Numbered from the stretch's first letter, positions 7,247-15,300 are shown. The stretch is 16,550 nucleotides of DNA from DALYJJ01 sp031969915 (GCA_031969915.1 DALYJJ010000128.1:1-16550); one strand, 5' to 3'. Numbers and translations are program-made. Notes: generated from the letters alone by a model not told the origin.

Positions 7247-8622
7247 GCGCGCATCTGAGCGAGCCGGGCTTCGGCCTCGGCGAGCGCCGCGGCAACGGCC
7301 TCGGGACCGGTACCGCCCGGCAGGTTACGGCTCTTCATGCCTTCCGCGGGAGACAGCAGGCGGGCGACGCCGGCGAACTCCGGGGCGAACTTCTCCAACT
7401 CCTCGGGTGTCCAGCGCTTCGGGGTGACGCCGCCCTTGACGCTTTCGAGCACCAGGCGGCCCACCAGTTGGTGCGCCTGGTGAAACGGCACGCCGCGGCG
7501 CGACAGTTCCTCCGCCAGGTCAGTGGCCACCACCCAACTGGAATCGGCGGCGGCGGCGGGAACCTCGGGCTTGAGCTTCGCCGAAGCGACCACGACGCGG
7601 GCCATTTCGAGCGACCCGGAGAGCTGATCGGCGGCCTCGAAGAGGGGCTGCTTGTCCTCCTGCATGTCGCGATTATAGGTCAGCGGCAAACCCTTCATGG
7701 TGACGTAGAGCGAATTCAACGCGCCCCAGACGCGGCCGCTCTTGCCCCGGATGAGTTCGAGCGAATCGGGGTTTTTCTTCTGCGGCATCAGGCTGGAGCC
7801 GCTGGTGACGCTGTCGTCGAGATCGAGCCAGCCGAACTCCTCGCTGGAATAGAGAATCCAGTCTTCGGCGAGGCGGCTGAGGTGCAGCAGGACGGTGGAG
7901 GCGGCGTAGAGGAAGTCGAGCGCGAAGTCGCGGTCGGCGGAGACGTCCATGGAGTTGCGGGTGATGGCGTCGAAGCCGAGTTCGTCCGCAATGGCTTTCC
8001 GGTCGAAGGGAAAACCGCTGCCGGCGAGCGCGCCGGAGCCCAGGGGCATGACGTTCACCCGCGCGCGGGTCTGCGCGAGGCGTTCGGCGTCGCGCGCGAA
8101 CATCTCGAAATAGGCCAGCAGGTAATGCGGCCAGAGCACGGCTTGGGCGCGGCGCAAGTGCGTGTAGCCGGGAACCACGGCATCCGGGTACCGCCGCGCG
8201 AGTTCGATGAGAGCGCCCATCAGGTCAAACAGCAGGGCCCGGGCGGTGTCGATCTCCCCGCGGAGCCACAGCCGGGTGTCGAGCGAAACCTGCTCGTTAC
8301 GGCTGCGACCGGTGTGGATCTTCTCCGACAGGGCGCCGGTGCGCTCCTTGAGTTTTCGAATCACGAGCGTGTGGACATCTTCGTCCGCCGCGCCGTCGAA
8401 GAAGCCGGGCTGGCGGGATTCGGCGAGAATCGCGTCGAAGGCGGCCGCCAGGCGCGCGCGATCCTCCGCCGTGAGAATCCCCACCTGCTCCAGCGCGCGG
8501 GCGAAGGCTTGGGAACCGCGAATATCGGCCTCCAGCAGGCGCCGGTCAAAATGCAGGGAGCCGGAAAAGCGCTCGAAGACCTCGGACGGGCCGCTTTCGA
8601 AGCGGCCTCCCCATAACTTCAT
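7243..8622 (-). CDS. argH: Argininosuccinate lyase
   Basis: A complete 459-residue argininosuccinate lyase, which splits argininosuccinate to arginine and fumarate in the last step of arginine synthesis. It begins with the typical MKLWGGRF. Fumarase/aspartase superfamily motifs are present: KIHTGRSRNEQ (101-111), PGYTHLRRAQ with H155, and the signature TSGSSLMPQKKNPD (273-286) on the catalytic loop. The length matches the family (about 455-465). It lies 29 bp downstream of argF and overlaps argR by four bases, so it is the middle gene of argF-argH-argR. No argG is in the window, so the substrate must come from a gene elsewhere. Confidence 0.97.
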   Translation of the reverse strand: MKLWGGRFESGPSEVFERFSGSLHFDRRLLEADIRGSQAFARALEQVGILTAEDRARLAAAFDAILAESRQPGFFDGAADEDVHTLVIRKLKERTGALSEKIHTGRSRNEQVSLDTRLWLRGEIDTARALLFDLMGALIELARRYPDAVVPGYTHLRRAQAVLWPHYLLAYFEMFARDAERLAQTRARVNVMPLGSGALAGSGFPFDRKAIADELGFDAITRNSMDVSADRDFALDFLYAASTVLLHLSRLAEDWILYSSEEFGWLDLDDSVTSGSSLMPQKKNPDSLELIRGKSGRVWGALNSLYVTMKGLPLTYNRDMQEDKQPLFEAADQLSGSLEMARVVVASAKLKPEVPAAAADSSWVVATDLAEELSRRGVPFHQAHQLVGRLVLESVKGGVTPKRWTPEELEKFAPEFAGVARLLSPAEGMKSRNLPGGTGPEAVAAALAEAEARLAQMRA

Positions 8623-8651
8623 TCGTTCATCCTAACTGGGTGTGGGAGTGA

Positions 8652-9596
8652 TTAATCAACCAGCATGAGCAGCAGCGCCTTCTGCGCGTGCAGCCGGTTC
8701 TCGGCCTGATCGAAGACCACCGCGTTCGGCGATTCCATCACGGCGTCCGTGACTTCCTGTCCGCGCTTGGCGGGCAGGCAGTGCATGAAGACCGCGTCAT
8801 GCCGGGCCTGCGCCATGAGCCGTTCGCTGACCTGATAGGGGGCGAAGATCCGCTTGCGCTCCTCGGCTTCGCCTTCCTGGCCCATGCTGGCCCAGACGTC
8901 CGTGTAGACCGCGTGCGCGCCGGCCGCGGCCTGGCAGGCGTCGCTGGTCACTTCGATGTCGCAGCCGGAAACGGCGGCCAGGCCTTCGGCTTCCGCGACA
9001 ACTTCCGGATCCGGCTCATAGCCGGCCGGGCAGGCGAGCGAGAAGTGCACACCCAGCCGCGCGGCATTGAGCATCAGAGAATGCGCGACGTTGTTGCCGT
9101 CCCCGACGAAGGCCAGCTTCAACCCGCGCCAGTGTCCGAAGTGCTCTTTGAGGGTGACCATGTCGGCCAGCGCCTGGCAGGGATGAAACTTGTCGCTCAA
9201 GGCGTTGATCACGGGAACGCTCGACCACTCGGCCAGTTGATCGACGGTGTCCTGGGCGAAGGTGCGGGCCACGATGCCGTTGGTCCAGCGGTCCAGATTC
9301 CGGGCGACGTCCTTCACGGGCTCGCGTTCGGCGATCGGCCCCGTACTGACCACGCAATCGCCGCCGAGCTGCTTGATGGCCAGTTCGAAGGTCATCCGCG
9401 TGCGCAGGGAGGGCTTTTCGAACAGGAGCGTGAGGTAGCGGCCGGCGAGGGCATGCGCGTAGCGGGCGGGCATCCGCTTGACTTGGACCGCGAGATCGAG
9501 GAGGTGGAGGAGTTCGTCGTGGGAGAGGTCGAGGTCGCGGGTGAGGTTTCGGGCGGAAACTCGACCGGCGACGGTGGCGGTGATCGGTGTGGCCAT
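8652..9596 (-). CDS. argF: Ornithine carbamoyltransferase
   Basis: A complete 314-residue ornithine carbamoyltransferase, which joins carbamoyl phosphate and ornithine to give citrulline. Carbamoyl-phosphate binding motif: EKPSLRTRMTFE (60-71) with S63-L64-R65-T66-R67. Further motifs are FHPCQALADM (137-146), the FVGDGNNVAHSLM block (163-175), the SMG loop (237-239, in DVWASMGQEGE) and the ornithine-site FMHCLPAKRGQEV (270-282). Together these favour ornithine rather than aspartate carbamoylation. ATG at 9596 is preceded by a good ribosome site (GAGGAG, 9605-9610). The SLRT version of the loop, in place of STRT, occurs in many bacterial ArgF proteins. It is the first gene of the arginine operon, with ARG boxes just upstream. 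Confidence 0.95.
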   Translation of the reverse strand: MATPITATVAGRVSARNLTRDLDLSHDELLHLLDLAVQVKRMPARYAHALAGRYLTLLFEKPSLRTRMTFELAIKQLGGDCVVSTGPIAEREPVKDVARNLDRWTNGIVARTFAQDTVDQLAEWSSVPVINALSDKFHPCQALADMVTLKEHFGHWRGLKLAFVGDGNNVAHSLMLNAARLGVHFSLACPAGYEPDPEVVAEAEGLAAVSGCDIEVTSDACQAAAGAHAVYTDVWASMGQEGEAEERKRIFAPYQVSERLMAQARHDAVFMHCLPAKRGQEVTDAVMESPNAVVFDQAENRLHAQKALLLMLVD

Positions 9597-9604
9597 GGGG
9601 CGCT

Positions 9605-9610
9605 CTCCTC
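9605..9610 (-). promoter_or_regulatory. Ribosome binding site of argF
   Basis: GAGGAG on the minus strand, eight bases before the argF ATG, supports the chosen start. Confidence 0.7.
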
Positions 9611-9616
9611 GGACGG

Positions 9617-9655
9617 GCTGAATGTTTATTCAGCTAAGTGAATAATTACACAATT
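9617..9655 (-). promoter_or_regulatory. ARG-box operator (ArgR binding site) overlapping the argF promoter
   Basis: A perfect palindrome GCTGAATGTTTATTCAGC (9617-9634) matches the ARG-box pattern TGAAT-N4-ATTCA exactly. A second, weaker half-conserved box follows directly (TGAAT-AATT-ACACA, from 9639), its TGAAT 20 bp from the first, close to the 21-bp phasing known for paired ARG boxes. On the minus strand a possible -35 TTGTGT (9648-9653) and -10 AATAAA (9625-9630), 17 bp apart, would lie inside the boxes, so ArgR binding should block RNA polymerase. The palindrome is seen directly; the promoter elements are inferred and weak. Confidence 0.85.
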
Positions 9656-9835
9656 GAGGGAGGGACGTCAAGGGCGGCTGGGGGGGCGGGTCGTGTCCTC
9701 CGGTGAGTTGCCGGGGCCGGCGAATAGCTATCGGAATCTTCTCAGTTGGTTGAGGGTGGTGGAACGCGGTCTTATGGAGTTGTCAAGTCTGCTTGCTGGA
9801 GGGTGGCACGGGGAGCTTGAGGAGCTGAGGAGCGA
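9656..9835. other. Gap between the arg operator and the DUF2335 gene
   Basis: About 180 bp with no gene I can support. A TTG-started plus-strand frame ending at 9839 has G-rich, low-information content. This gap is the left edge of the AT-richer island. Confidence 0.4.
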
Positions 9836-10357
9836 CTAACGCCGTTGACGCTTGCTCTTCTTGCTGCCCTGCTGGGCGGGCGGGTCCGACTCCTGCTCAG
9901 CCTCCTGCTTGGCATCCCGGCGTCCAATGATGAAGGTGGTGACGATTCCCGAAATAGCGCCGAGGCCAATCGTAGAGGCAGCTATCTGTTGACCGTGTAG
10001 CGCGAGATATGCGGCAGTAATGATTGCGGTCATCGTGATCACGAACGCGCAAACCTGCCCCACCCGGGCCTCGGTTGACTGTCTTCGCCCGTCAGCTATT
10101 GCGGCTTGTACGATTGTTGTCTCAGTGGCGCGTCGATGGTCAGCTTCCGCCTCGGCCATGCGGATAATTCGATCAGCCGAGCCTGGGCAGGCTTTCTCGT
10201 AGGCGTCAAGCAGATCGGGAGGGGGTATCGGCCCAGCAAACGCAGCCGCCACTAACTCCCTTCCATTCTTTGGTCTAGAGGGTCGTGGTACGTTGTAGAC
10301 TTCCTGCTTAGCTGGTAATGCTGCAGATCCGCCGCTCGTCGATTGGCTCTCGCTCAT
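9836..10357 (-). CDS. DUF2335 family membrane protein
   Basis: A 173-residue protein that matches the pattern of the DUF2335 predicted membrane proteins: a polar N-terminus, then AAFAGPIPPPDLLDAYEKAC (38-57), PGSADRIIRMAEAEADHRR (58-76), and two C-terminal membrane helices (about 101-120 and 126-146), followed by a charged tail ending in KKSKRQRR. The family has no established function; members are often in phage-like or variable regions. The ATG at 10357 is preceded by AAAGAG. The start lies inside the end of the small upstream ORF (50-bp overlap in another frame), which suggests the two are expressed together. Composition is AT-richer than the arginine operon next door. Confidence 0.82.
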   Translation of the reverse strand: MSESQSTSGGSAALPAKQEVYNVPRPSRPKNGRELVAAAFAGPIPPPDLLDAYEKACPGSADRIIRMAEAEADHRRATETTIVQAAIADGRRQSTEARVGQVCAFVITMTAIITAAYLALHGQQIAASTIGLGAISGIVTTFIIGRRDAKQEAEQESDPPAQQGSKKSKRQRR

Positions 10358-10553
10358 TGGGCTCTTTCATTGCTTCGCGCAGATGCTGCCCAACGATACG
10401 CCAGTCGCAAGAAAGCGCTTCCCCGGCGCTTATCTGGGCGAGGTCTCGCCCTTTATGAATCACGCGGAACGGGGGACGCGGCGCCGGATGGATCGTCAAT
10501 ACGGTAGAAAATCCACGCCAGAACGAAGAGTGCGTCTTACGTTGGTCAGACAA
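10308..10553 (-). CDS. Small protein overlapping the DUF2335 gene
   Basis: An 81-residue ORF starting at TTG 10553 (TTGTCTGACC), preceded seven bases upstream by GAGGG; an earlier TTG at 10568 is also in frame but has no such site. The product has an SFWRGFSTVLTIHPAP stretch near the N-terminus and a C-terminal DWRIVGQHLREAMKE helix. From memory this resembles the small proteins often encoded just before DUF2335 genes, which have a W/F-rich start and a W-x-x-(V/T)-G-x-x-(L/M)-x-x-A helix, but I cannot verify it. There is no signal peptide. It overlaps the DUF2335 start by 50 bp in a different frame. Function is unknown. Confidence 0.6.
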   Translation of the reverse strand: MSDQRKTHSSFWRGFSTVLTIHPAPRPPFRVIHKGRDLAQISAGEALSCDWRIVGQHLREAMKEPNEREPIDERRICSITS

Positions 10554-10685
10554 ACGGGTAACCCTCAAACAGATTCAGTATACAGCGAAGCAAGCGAAAC
10601 CGCTCCACATTTCTGATATCGACCGACTTCTCTCATTTCAATAGACGTTCGCGGGGGAAGACTGGTTTCGCGCCCTCCTCCTCGT
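10554..10685. other. Spacer between small ORF and transposase remnant
   Basis: About 130 bp of AT-richer sequence. A minus-strand TATACT near 10580 could be a -10 for the small ORF and DUF2335 gene, but no good -35 is visible. Nothing else is recognised, and no terminal inverted repeat of an insertion sequence is evident. Confidence 0.35.
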
Positions 10686-10960
10686 CTAAGCCGTTGTTTT
10701 ACTAGGGAGAGCGATTTCGGCCAAGCCCCACACGTGACCCGAGGATACCCGCGTCGATCGCGAGCGTGACCCGAAGCGAACCGTGAACGCGGCAGTAGTT
10801 GTCATTGGCGACGTGCAGCTCTGGCGTGGCGTCTAGGTTCGCCCACTTCTCGCTGGAGGTGTTCGTTGGGCGGGTTATGCGGCGTACGAACGCGCGGATC
10901 GTCAGTTGTCCCGCTCGAATTGGGGACGTGCAGATCTTCGCGGGATCGGGGAGGACACCA
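10686..10960 (-). pseudogene. Degraded C-terminal fragment of an IS1-type transposase
   Basis: Two consecutive minus-strand frames together give the C-terminal third of a transposase of the IS1-like DDE type. The first frame reads ICTSPIRAGQLTIRAFVRR, TRPTNTSSEKWANL and NYCRVHGSLRVTLAIDAGI. These align with the family pattern S-T-S-x-V-E-R-x-N-L-T-x-R-x-x-x-R-R-x-T-R-x-T-N-x-x-S-K-K-W-x-N and Y-N-F-x-R-x-H-x-x-L-R-x-T-P-A-M-x-A-G-I. Near 10737 a one-base shift restores HVWGLAEIAL and ends in TAG at 10686-10688, as in intact copies. The catalytic N-terminal region is absent, and family-conserved residues (VERQN, TPAM) are mutated, so it is an old dead fragment. No paired terminal repeats were seen. 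Confidence 0.78.
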
Positions 10961-10998
10961 CCTGGAGGCCGCAACTCCTGCATCACCTGCCAATTTTG

Positions 10999-11029
10999 TT
11001 GCAATCTGTATAGCCTGCCGTTTTACAAT
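10999..11029 (+). promoter_or_regulatory. Possible promoter of the ParA-like gene
   Basis: TTGCAA (10999-11004) and TACAAT (11024-11029) with a 19-bp spacer lie about 50 bp before the chosen ATG at 11080. The spacer is longer than ideal; this is a weak prediction. Confidence 0.35.
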
Positions 11030-11079
11030 GGTCTTGCATGGCCTGCCAACTAGAACTCGGCCTGCCCAAGAGGAAGTCA

Positions 11080-12123
11080 ATGACTGGACTCGATAGAGTC
11101 TTAGAAAAACACCAGCGCGTGATCAAAGAGAACTATCTGTGCCCACAGGGTCAGGGCTTCTCCTACTACGCGGTCTCCAATTTGCGAGGCGGGGTTGGAA
11201 AATCCTCCATCGCCTTCAACTTGGCCTACGAGATGAGCCGCAAGTCGGCAGCTCTATTAGCGGATGTATGCCCGCAGTGCAACTTCACGGAACTCCTGTT
11301 GGGAGACTTCCGCCCTAAAGTCAATATTTATGACGCACTCAGGCCAACCATCCTTGGGTCTGCGTTTGGAGATCAACCTAAAGACCTTAGCTACCGCGTA
11401 TCCTCGTATTGCGACGCTTTTAAGGGGGGCGCTGGAAACGGAGCCTTCGTGATCGGTGGGAATCCGGAGCTTTTCGCATTCCCATCGCTTCTATACCAGC
11501 AATTGAATACGGCCTACTCCCAGCAGAACAAGACGGCTGTCGGAAAGCTCCTGCGAGGGATGCACACGATTCTTGAGGGAGAGCGTGAAATCACAAAAGC
11601 CAGCAAGGTCTTGATCGACACGAGCCCCTTCTACGCGGGCGGCACCCACCTTGCGTGGTGTGCGGTGGAAGCCCTGATCGTCCCAGTGCGCGTGGACGAG
11701 CATTCGCTGGAGTCACTTGAACTTCTGTTCAGGCAACTATCAGAACCCTCACGCGACTTTCAAATGTGGAATGAGCGCGCCGGTGGGCTGACCACTCCGA
11801 AGATCGCCGCCATCGTGATGACAATGGTCGGGTCAAAGAGCCAGAAAGAGGCGACGCCCGATGCGGCATCGCGGATGTACATTGAGCGCGCCATAGCACT
11901 GTCGGAACAGTACGCCAAGCTTTTCAACTACCCCGACCCAACTGATGCTTTTGTCATTACGGATGATTTTCATTCTGCCGGGAGGATTTCTGGTGCTGAG
12001 AGGATTCCCATAACAGAACTTCAAATCCGCCGCTTTCACCGAGTCGAAGGACGCCGACTTCAGGTCAATCAATCGGCCGTTCGATACCAGAAGCAGCTAC
12101 GATATCTCGCCTCCCTGGTGTAG
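11080..12123 (+). CDS. Solitary ParA/MinD-like P-loop ATPase
   Basis: A 347-residue ATPase of the ParA/SIMIBI type. The deviant Walker A is AVSNLRGGVGKSSIAFNLA (31-49): the usual first signature lysine (KGGxGK) is arginine here (R36), while K41 is kept. The second motif is ADVCPQCNFTELLLG (61-75) where ParA has DxDPQGNxT. The region ASKVLIDTSPFYAGGTHLAW (174-193) fits the Walker B-like IDTxP motif, followed by VEALIVPVRVDEHSLESL (196-213). The C-terminal 60 residues are unlike typical ParA. Start choice: ATG 11080 with a strong site (AAGAGGAAG, 11068-11076); an upstream in-frame ATG at 11038 lacks one. There is no ParB and no centromere-like repeat cluster nearby, so classical partitioning is unlikely. 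It may be a chromosomal orphan ParA from a plasmid, phage or defence island. Composition is lower in GC than the core genes. Confidence 0.85.
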   Translation: MTGLDRVLEKHQRVIKENYLCPQGQGFSYYAVSNLRGGVGKSSIAFNLAYEMSRKSAALLADVCPQCNFTELLLGDFRPKVNIYDALRPTILGSAFGDQPKDLSYRVSSYCDAFKGGAGNGAFVIGGNPELFAFPSLLYQQLNTAYSQQNKTAVGKLLRGMHTILEGEREITKASKVLIDTSPFYAGGTHLAWCAVEALIVPVRVDEHSLESLELLFRQLSEPSRDFQMWNERAGGLTTPKIAAIVMTMVGSKSQKEATPDAASRMYIERAIALSEQYAKLFNYPDPTDAFVITDDFHSAGRISGAERIPITELQIRRFHRVEGRRLQVNQSAVRYQKQLRYLASLV

Positions 12124-12132
12124 GTGTAGTGG

Positions 12133-12306
12133 CCCACCGCTTCTCGCCGGCTTCCGCGCAATCTCGGCCCGCTGTTCAGGAGTGAGCTTCTGAGCGCGGG
12201 CCTTGCCGCCCTTCAGACCACCCAATTGCCCCAGCGTCACGCACGCCGGTTCGTGACCGAACGCCCGGCGCCCACGCCAAATCGCGCGCGCAGACTGAGA
12301 AAACAC
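12133..12306 (-). pseudogene. Frameshifted remnant of a GGLKGGKAR-type small protein
   Basis: The minus-strand frame from 12306 contains EPACVTLGQLGGLKGGKARA followed by QKLTPEQRAEIARK. This matches a small basic protein type I know from Acidobacteriota and Proteobacteria, with N-P-A-A-V-A-L-G-R-x-G-G-L-K-G-G-K-A-R-A then L-(T/S)-P-x-x-R-x-x-I-A-x-K-A-A-x-A-R-W. After IARK the frame reads PARSGGP, but restoring one base near 12150 gives AGEKRWA, so a single-base deletion appears to have broken the C-terminus. The N-terminal part (MFSQSARAIWRGRRAFG) does not look like the family. The first frame also runs into the 3' end of the ParA-like gene on the other strand (stop near 12097). Function of the family is unknown to me. 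Confidence 0.6.
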
Positions 12307-12342
12307 GAAGAGCCTCCGCTCCCTGAGGGCGGAGGCTCTTCG
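12306..12342 (-). terminator. Strong intrinsic terminator of the Ig-repeat gene
   Basis: A perfect 14-bp inverted repeat (12306-12319 and 12329-12342; core gaagagcctccgc / gcggaggctcttc) with a 9-nt loop lies 16 bp beyond the stop of the giant gene. On the minus strand it is followed by GTGTTTTCTC, a T-rich tail, so it terminates leftward transcription. No T-tract is present on the plus strand side. Confidence 0.85.
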
Positions 12343-12357
12343 CGCGTTCGAAGTGCG

Positions 12358-15300
12358 TCAGAACGTGGCGTTGCGGGTCTCGGAGTTGCCGAGCGAATTC
12401 GTCAACGTCACGGAGACGCCGGTGATGGCGTTGGTGTCGCCGGTAATCGTGAACGGGAGCGTCAGCCGGAACTGGCTGCCGAACCGGGTCGAGTCGGCGG
12501 TGGCGTAGTAGGTGTTGAAGATCGTCTGCAGGTTCACCGTGGTTTCCGTGGTTTGGAGACTGGAAGCGCCGGTGAAGCGCACGATCGCGGTGTTGATTTC
12601 GCGCGGGGTCGAGTAGCCTTCAATGACCACCTCGAATCCGTTCGCGGTACGGGTAGCGCGCAGGTTCGTGACCACCGGAGCGGCCCGATCGACGCGCATG
12701 GCGAACTCGGGTACGGGCTGCGGGGTGACGTCCTGGCCGTCCACGCGAAGTTGCGCGGTCAACGTGATGTTACCCGCCACGGTTCCCGTTTGGAAAGCCG
12801 CTTGGGGTATGGCAAACGTGGGATCGACGCTGCCCGCGGCAATGTCGAAGTCGAGCGTGCGCCGGCCGTTGACGAACTGCACGGTCTGATCGTCGCCGCC
12901 GGAGAGCGGCGAGAAGGTCAGCGTGATCCGTCCCTGAAGCCCGACGGGATAGGTTCCCTGCAGGCGTACGGTAAAGACCGGCTGCCGCGCGGGCAACTGC
13001 ACCCGTTCCAGATTCAGGAAGTTCAGGCCCGGCGCCCTGGGCACGGTCACGGTCAGCACATAGGCGCGAATCGCCGAGGCCGAGTCCGCGTCGTCCACGC
13101 GGGCCGAGAAGTTGAAGGTCCCGGACTGGGTGGGAATACCGGTGACTCTGCCATCCGGTTGAAGCGTAATGCCGGTTGGAAGGGCGCCGTTTTCGAGCGC
13201 GAACACGAAGGGAGCGGAACCGCCCAGGCGGTTCAGAGTGGCGTTGTAGGCGGCGCCCAGCACGCCGGGCGGCAGAGTCTGGTCGCCCAAAACGAGATCA
13301 GAATCGACGGTCAGGCGATAGGTCCGCGACGTCTGCCCGCCACGATCCGTCAGAGTGATGGTGATGTTAAAGACCCCGGAACGGGTCGGCGAGCCCGTGA
13401 TCCGGCCGGTCAGCGGGTCGATTGTGAGGCCGGGGGGCGCCCCGGACATGGTCCAACGGTACGGCGGATCTCCGCCGACACCTTCGAACAGGAAGCCGAA
13501 GTCGCCGCCGCGGCGCGCGGGCGGCACCTGGTTGTTCACGATTCCCGGAGCGTTGATACCCAACTCGGGGCGAATGACCAGTTCCACCGAGGCCGTGAAC
13601 ACGCGGCCGCTCGCGTCCGTGGCCCGGAACTCGACCATAGAACGCCCTTCCGTGGTCGGCGTGCCCGTGATCAATCCGGTCGTGGCCAGGCTCAGCCCCG
13701 CCGGCAGGCCGCCGATCAGGCTGAAGCTGTAGGGCGGTGTGCCGCCTCCGATGGTGAGCGGCGCGGAGTACTGCCGTCCCACCACTCCGTTCGGCAGCGA
13801 ACTGCCTCCCGATAGCGGGTCCCGGATTCTCAAACTGACGTTCCGCCCGGTGGACTCGCCCGAAGCGTCCGTCGCGGTGACGGCGACAGTGAAGTCGCCG
13901 GCTTCGGTAGGAGTGCCGGTAATCGAGCCGTTCGGGCTCATGGAAAGCCCGGCGGGCAGTCCGGTCGCGGACAGGCGAATCGGAGCGTCTCCACCGACCG
14001 TACCAACCATGCCGGTGTAGGAAACGCCGACCGTTCCCTCGGGCAGCGAATCGGTGGTCACCGACGGGGGAAGGGGAGCGATTCGAATCGTGAACGACCG
14101 TGTGGACGTCGCCGTTCCGGCGCTGGCGCGCACGTTGAAACTGAACGTGCCGGAAGCCGAAGGAACGCCGGTGATGGAGCCGTCGCCGAGCAGCGACAAG
14201 CCCGGCGGCAGCGACCCGCCGGCGAGATCGAAGATCGCAACGCCAGATCCCTGCAACCGCACCGAGGCGCTGTAGGAGCGCCCCACGCGGCCGGCCGGCA
14301 GGCCGCCTGGCGCGATCTCAATGGGCGGATCCACGATGGTTAACGAGACCGCGGCGTTGGCCTGGGCGTTGGTGGAGTCCGAGGCTCGGACGTTGAATAC
14401 GAAAGTCCCGGAATCAGTGGGCGTGCCGGTGACCGCGCCATTCGGGGCGACGGTCAAGCCGGGGGGCAGAGTCCCACCGGTGACGATCCAGGTGACGGCG
14501 CCCGATCCGCCGGAGGAGGTCAGATTGGCCGCGTAGGCAGTCCCGCGGGAACCGTTCGGCAGCGTGGTGGAGGTGATGGTCAGCGCGGAGCCCACAGTGA
14601 AGAGGAAGGAACGGGTGAAGGTGTTGTTCGCCGCATCGCGAACCTGCACCAGCATCGGGAAGGTGCCCGTTTGGGGCGGCGTTCCGGACAACAATCCACC
14701 GGCCGAGAAGGTCATTCCCGGCGGGGGCGTTTGCGTCACCTCCCCGGCAGGGGGAAGCGACCACGAGTAGCCGCCTTGCCCGCCGCTCGCCGTAAATTGG
14801 AAGGCGTACTGCGCGCCGGCGGTGCCGTTCGGAATCGTCGTCGTAACGATGGTCAGCGGCGGCGCGATGGTGATCGTGTAGGGCCCGGCGGTGACCACGT
14901 TCCCCAGTCCGTCGGTGAGCCGCACGGAAAACGTCCGGCTCTCGGCGGCGGTCGGCGTACCCGAAATCACACCGCCGGGAGACAGCGTCAATCCCGCCGG
15001 AAGCACTCCCGGAGAAACCAGCGCCCAAGCGAACGGCCCCTGTCCTCCGGAATTGGTGAAGGTGAAGCTGTACGGCACGCCCTGCGTGCCGTTGGGCGGC
15101 GCGGCCGAAGTGACCTGCGGAGGCTCGATCACCGTGAGAGTGAAGGAACGCTCGCCGAACTGCGGCTGTCCGTCCGTCGCGCGAACCGTGAAGTTGAATG
15201 AGCCCGATGCGGTCGGGGTTCCGGTCAATGCTCCTCCGGGGGCGAGCGTCAACCCGTTGGGAAGCGTGCCGCCGGAGACCGTGAAGGTATAGGGCGGGAC

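Noticed and set aside
6038..7258. 406-residue plus-strand frame opposite the epimerase and argR genes
   Set aside because: It spans two well-supported genes on the other strand and their gap; no domain seen.
7468..9641. Long plus-strand frames opposite argH and argF
   Set aside because: They are antisense shadows of clear enzymes in GC-rich DNA, and their composition (Gly, Arg, Glu, Val rich) is that of reverse-strand reading.
9654..9839. Plus-strand 61-residue frame upstream of the DUF2335 gene end
   Set aside because: It begins with TTG in the arg operator region, has no ribosome site and has G-rich low-information content.
10733..10774. Direct repeat cgtgacccga, two copies 32 bp apart
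   Set aside because: Both copies fall in the decayed transposase coding sequence (the RVT and HVW positions), so it is most likely chance similarity.
10802..11080. Minus-strand 92-residue frame over the transposase remnant
   Set aside because: It overlaps the better-supported transposase frame and matches no pattern I know.
12226..13815. 529-residue plus-strand frame opposite the Ig-repeat gene
   Set aside because: Antisense shadow of a repeat-bearing gene; it also crosses the terminator hairpin and the small-protein remnant.
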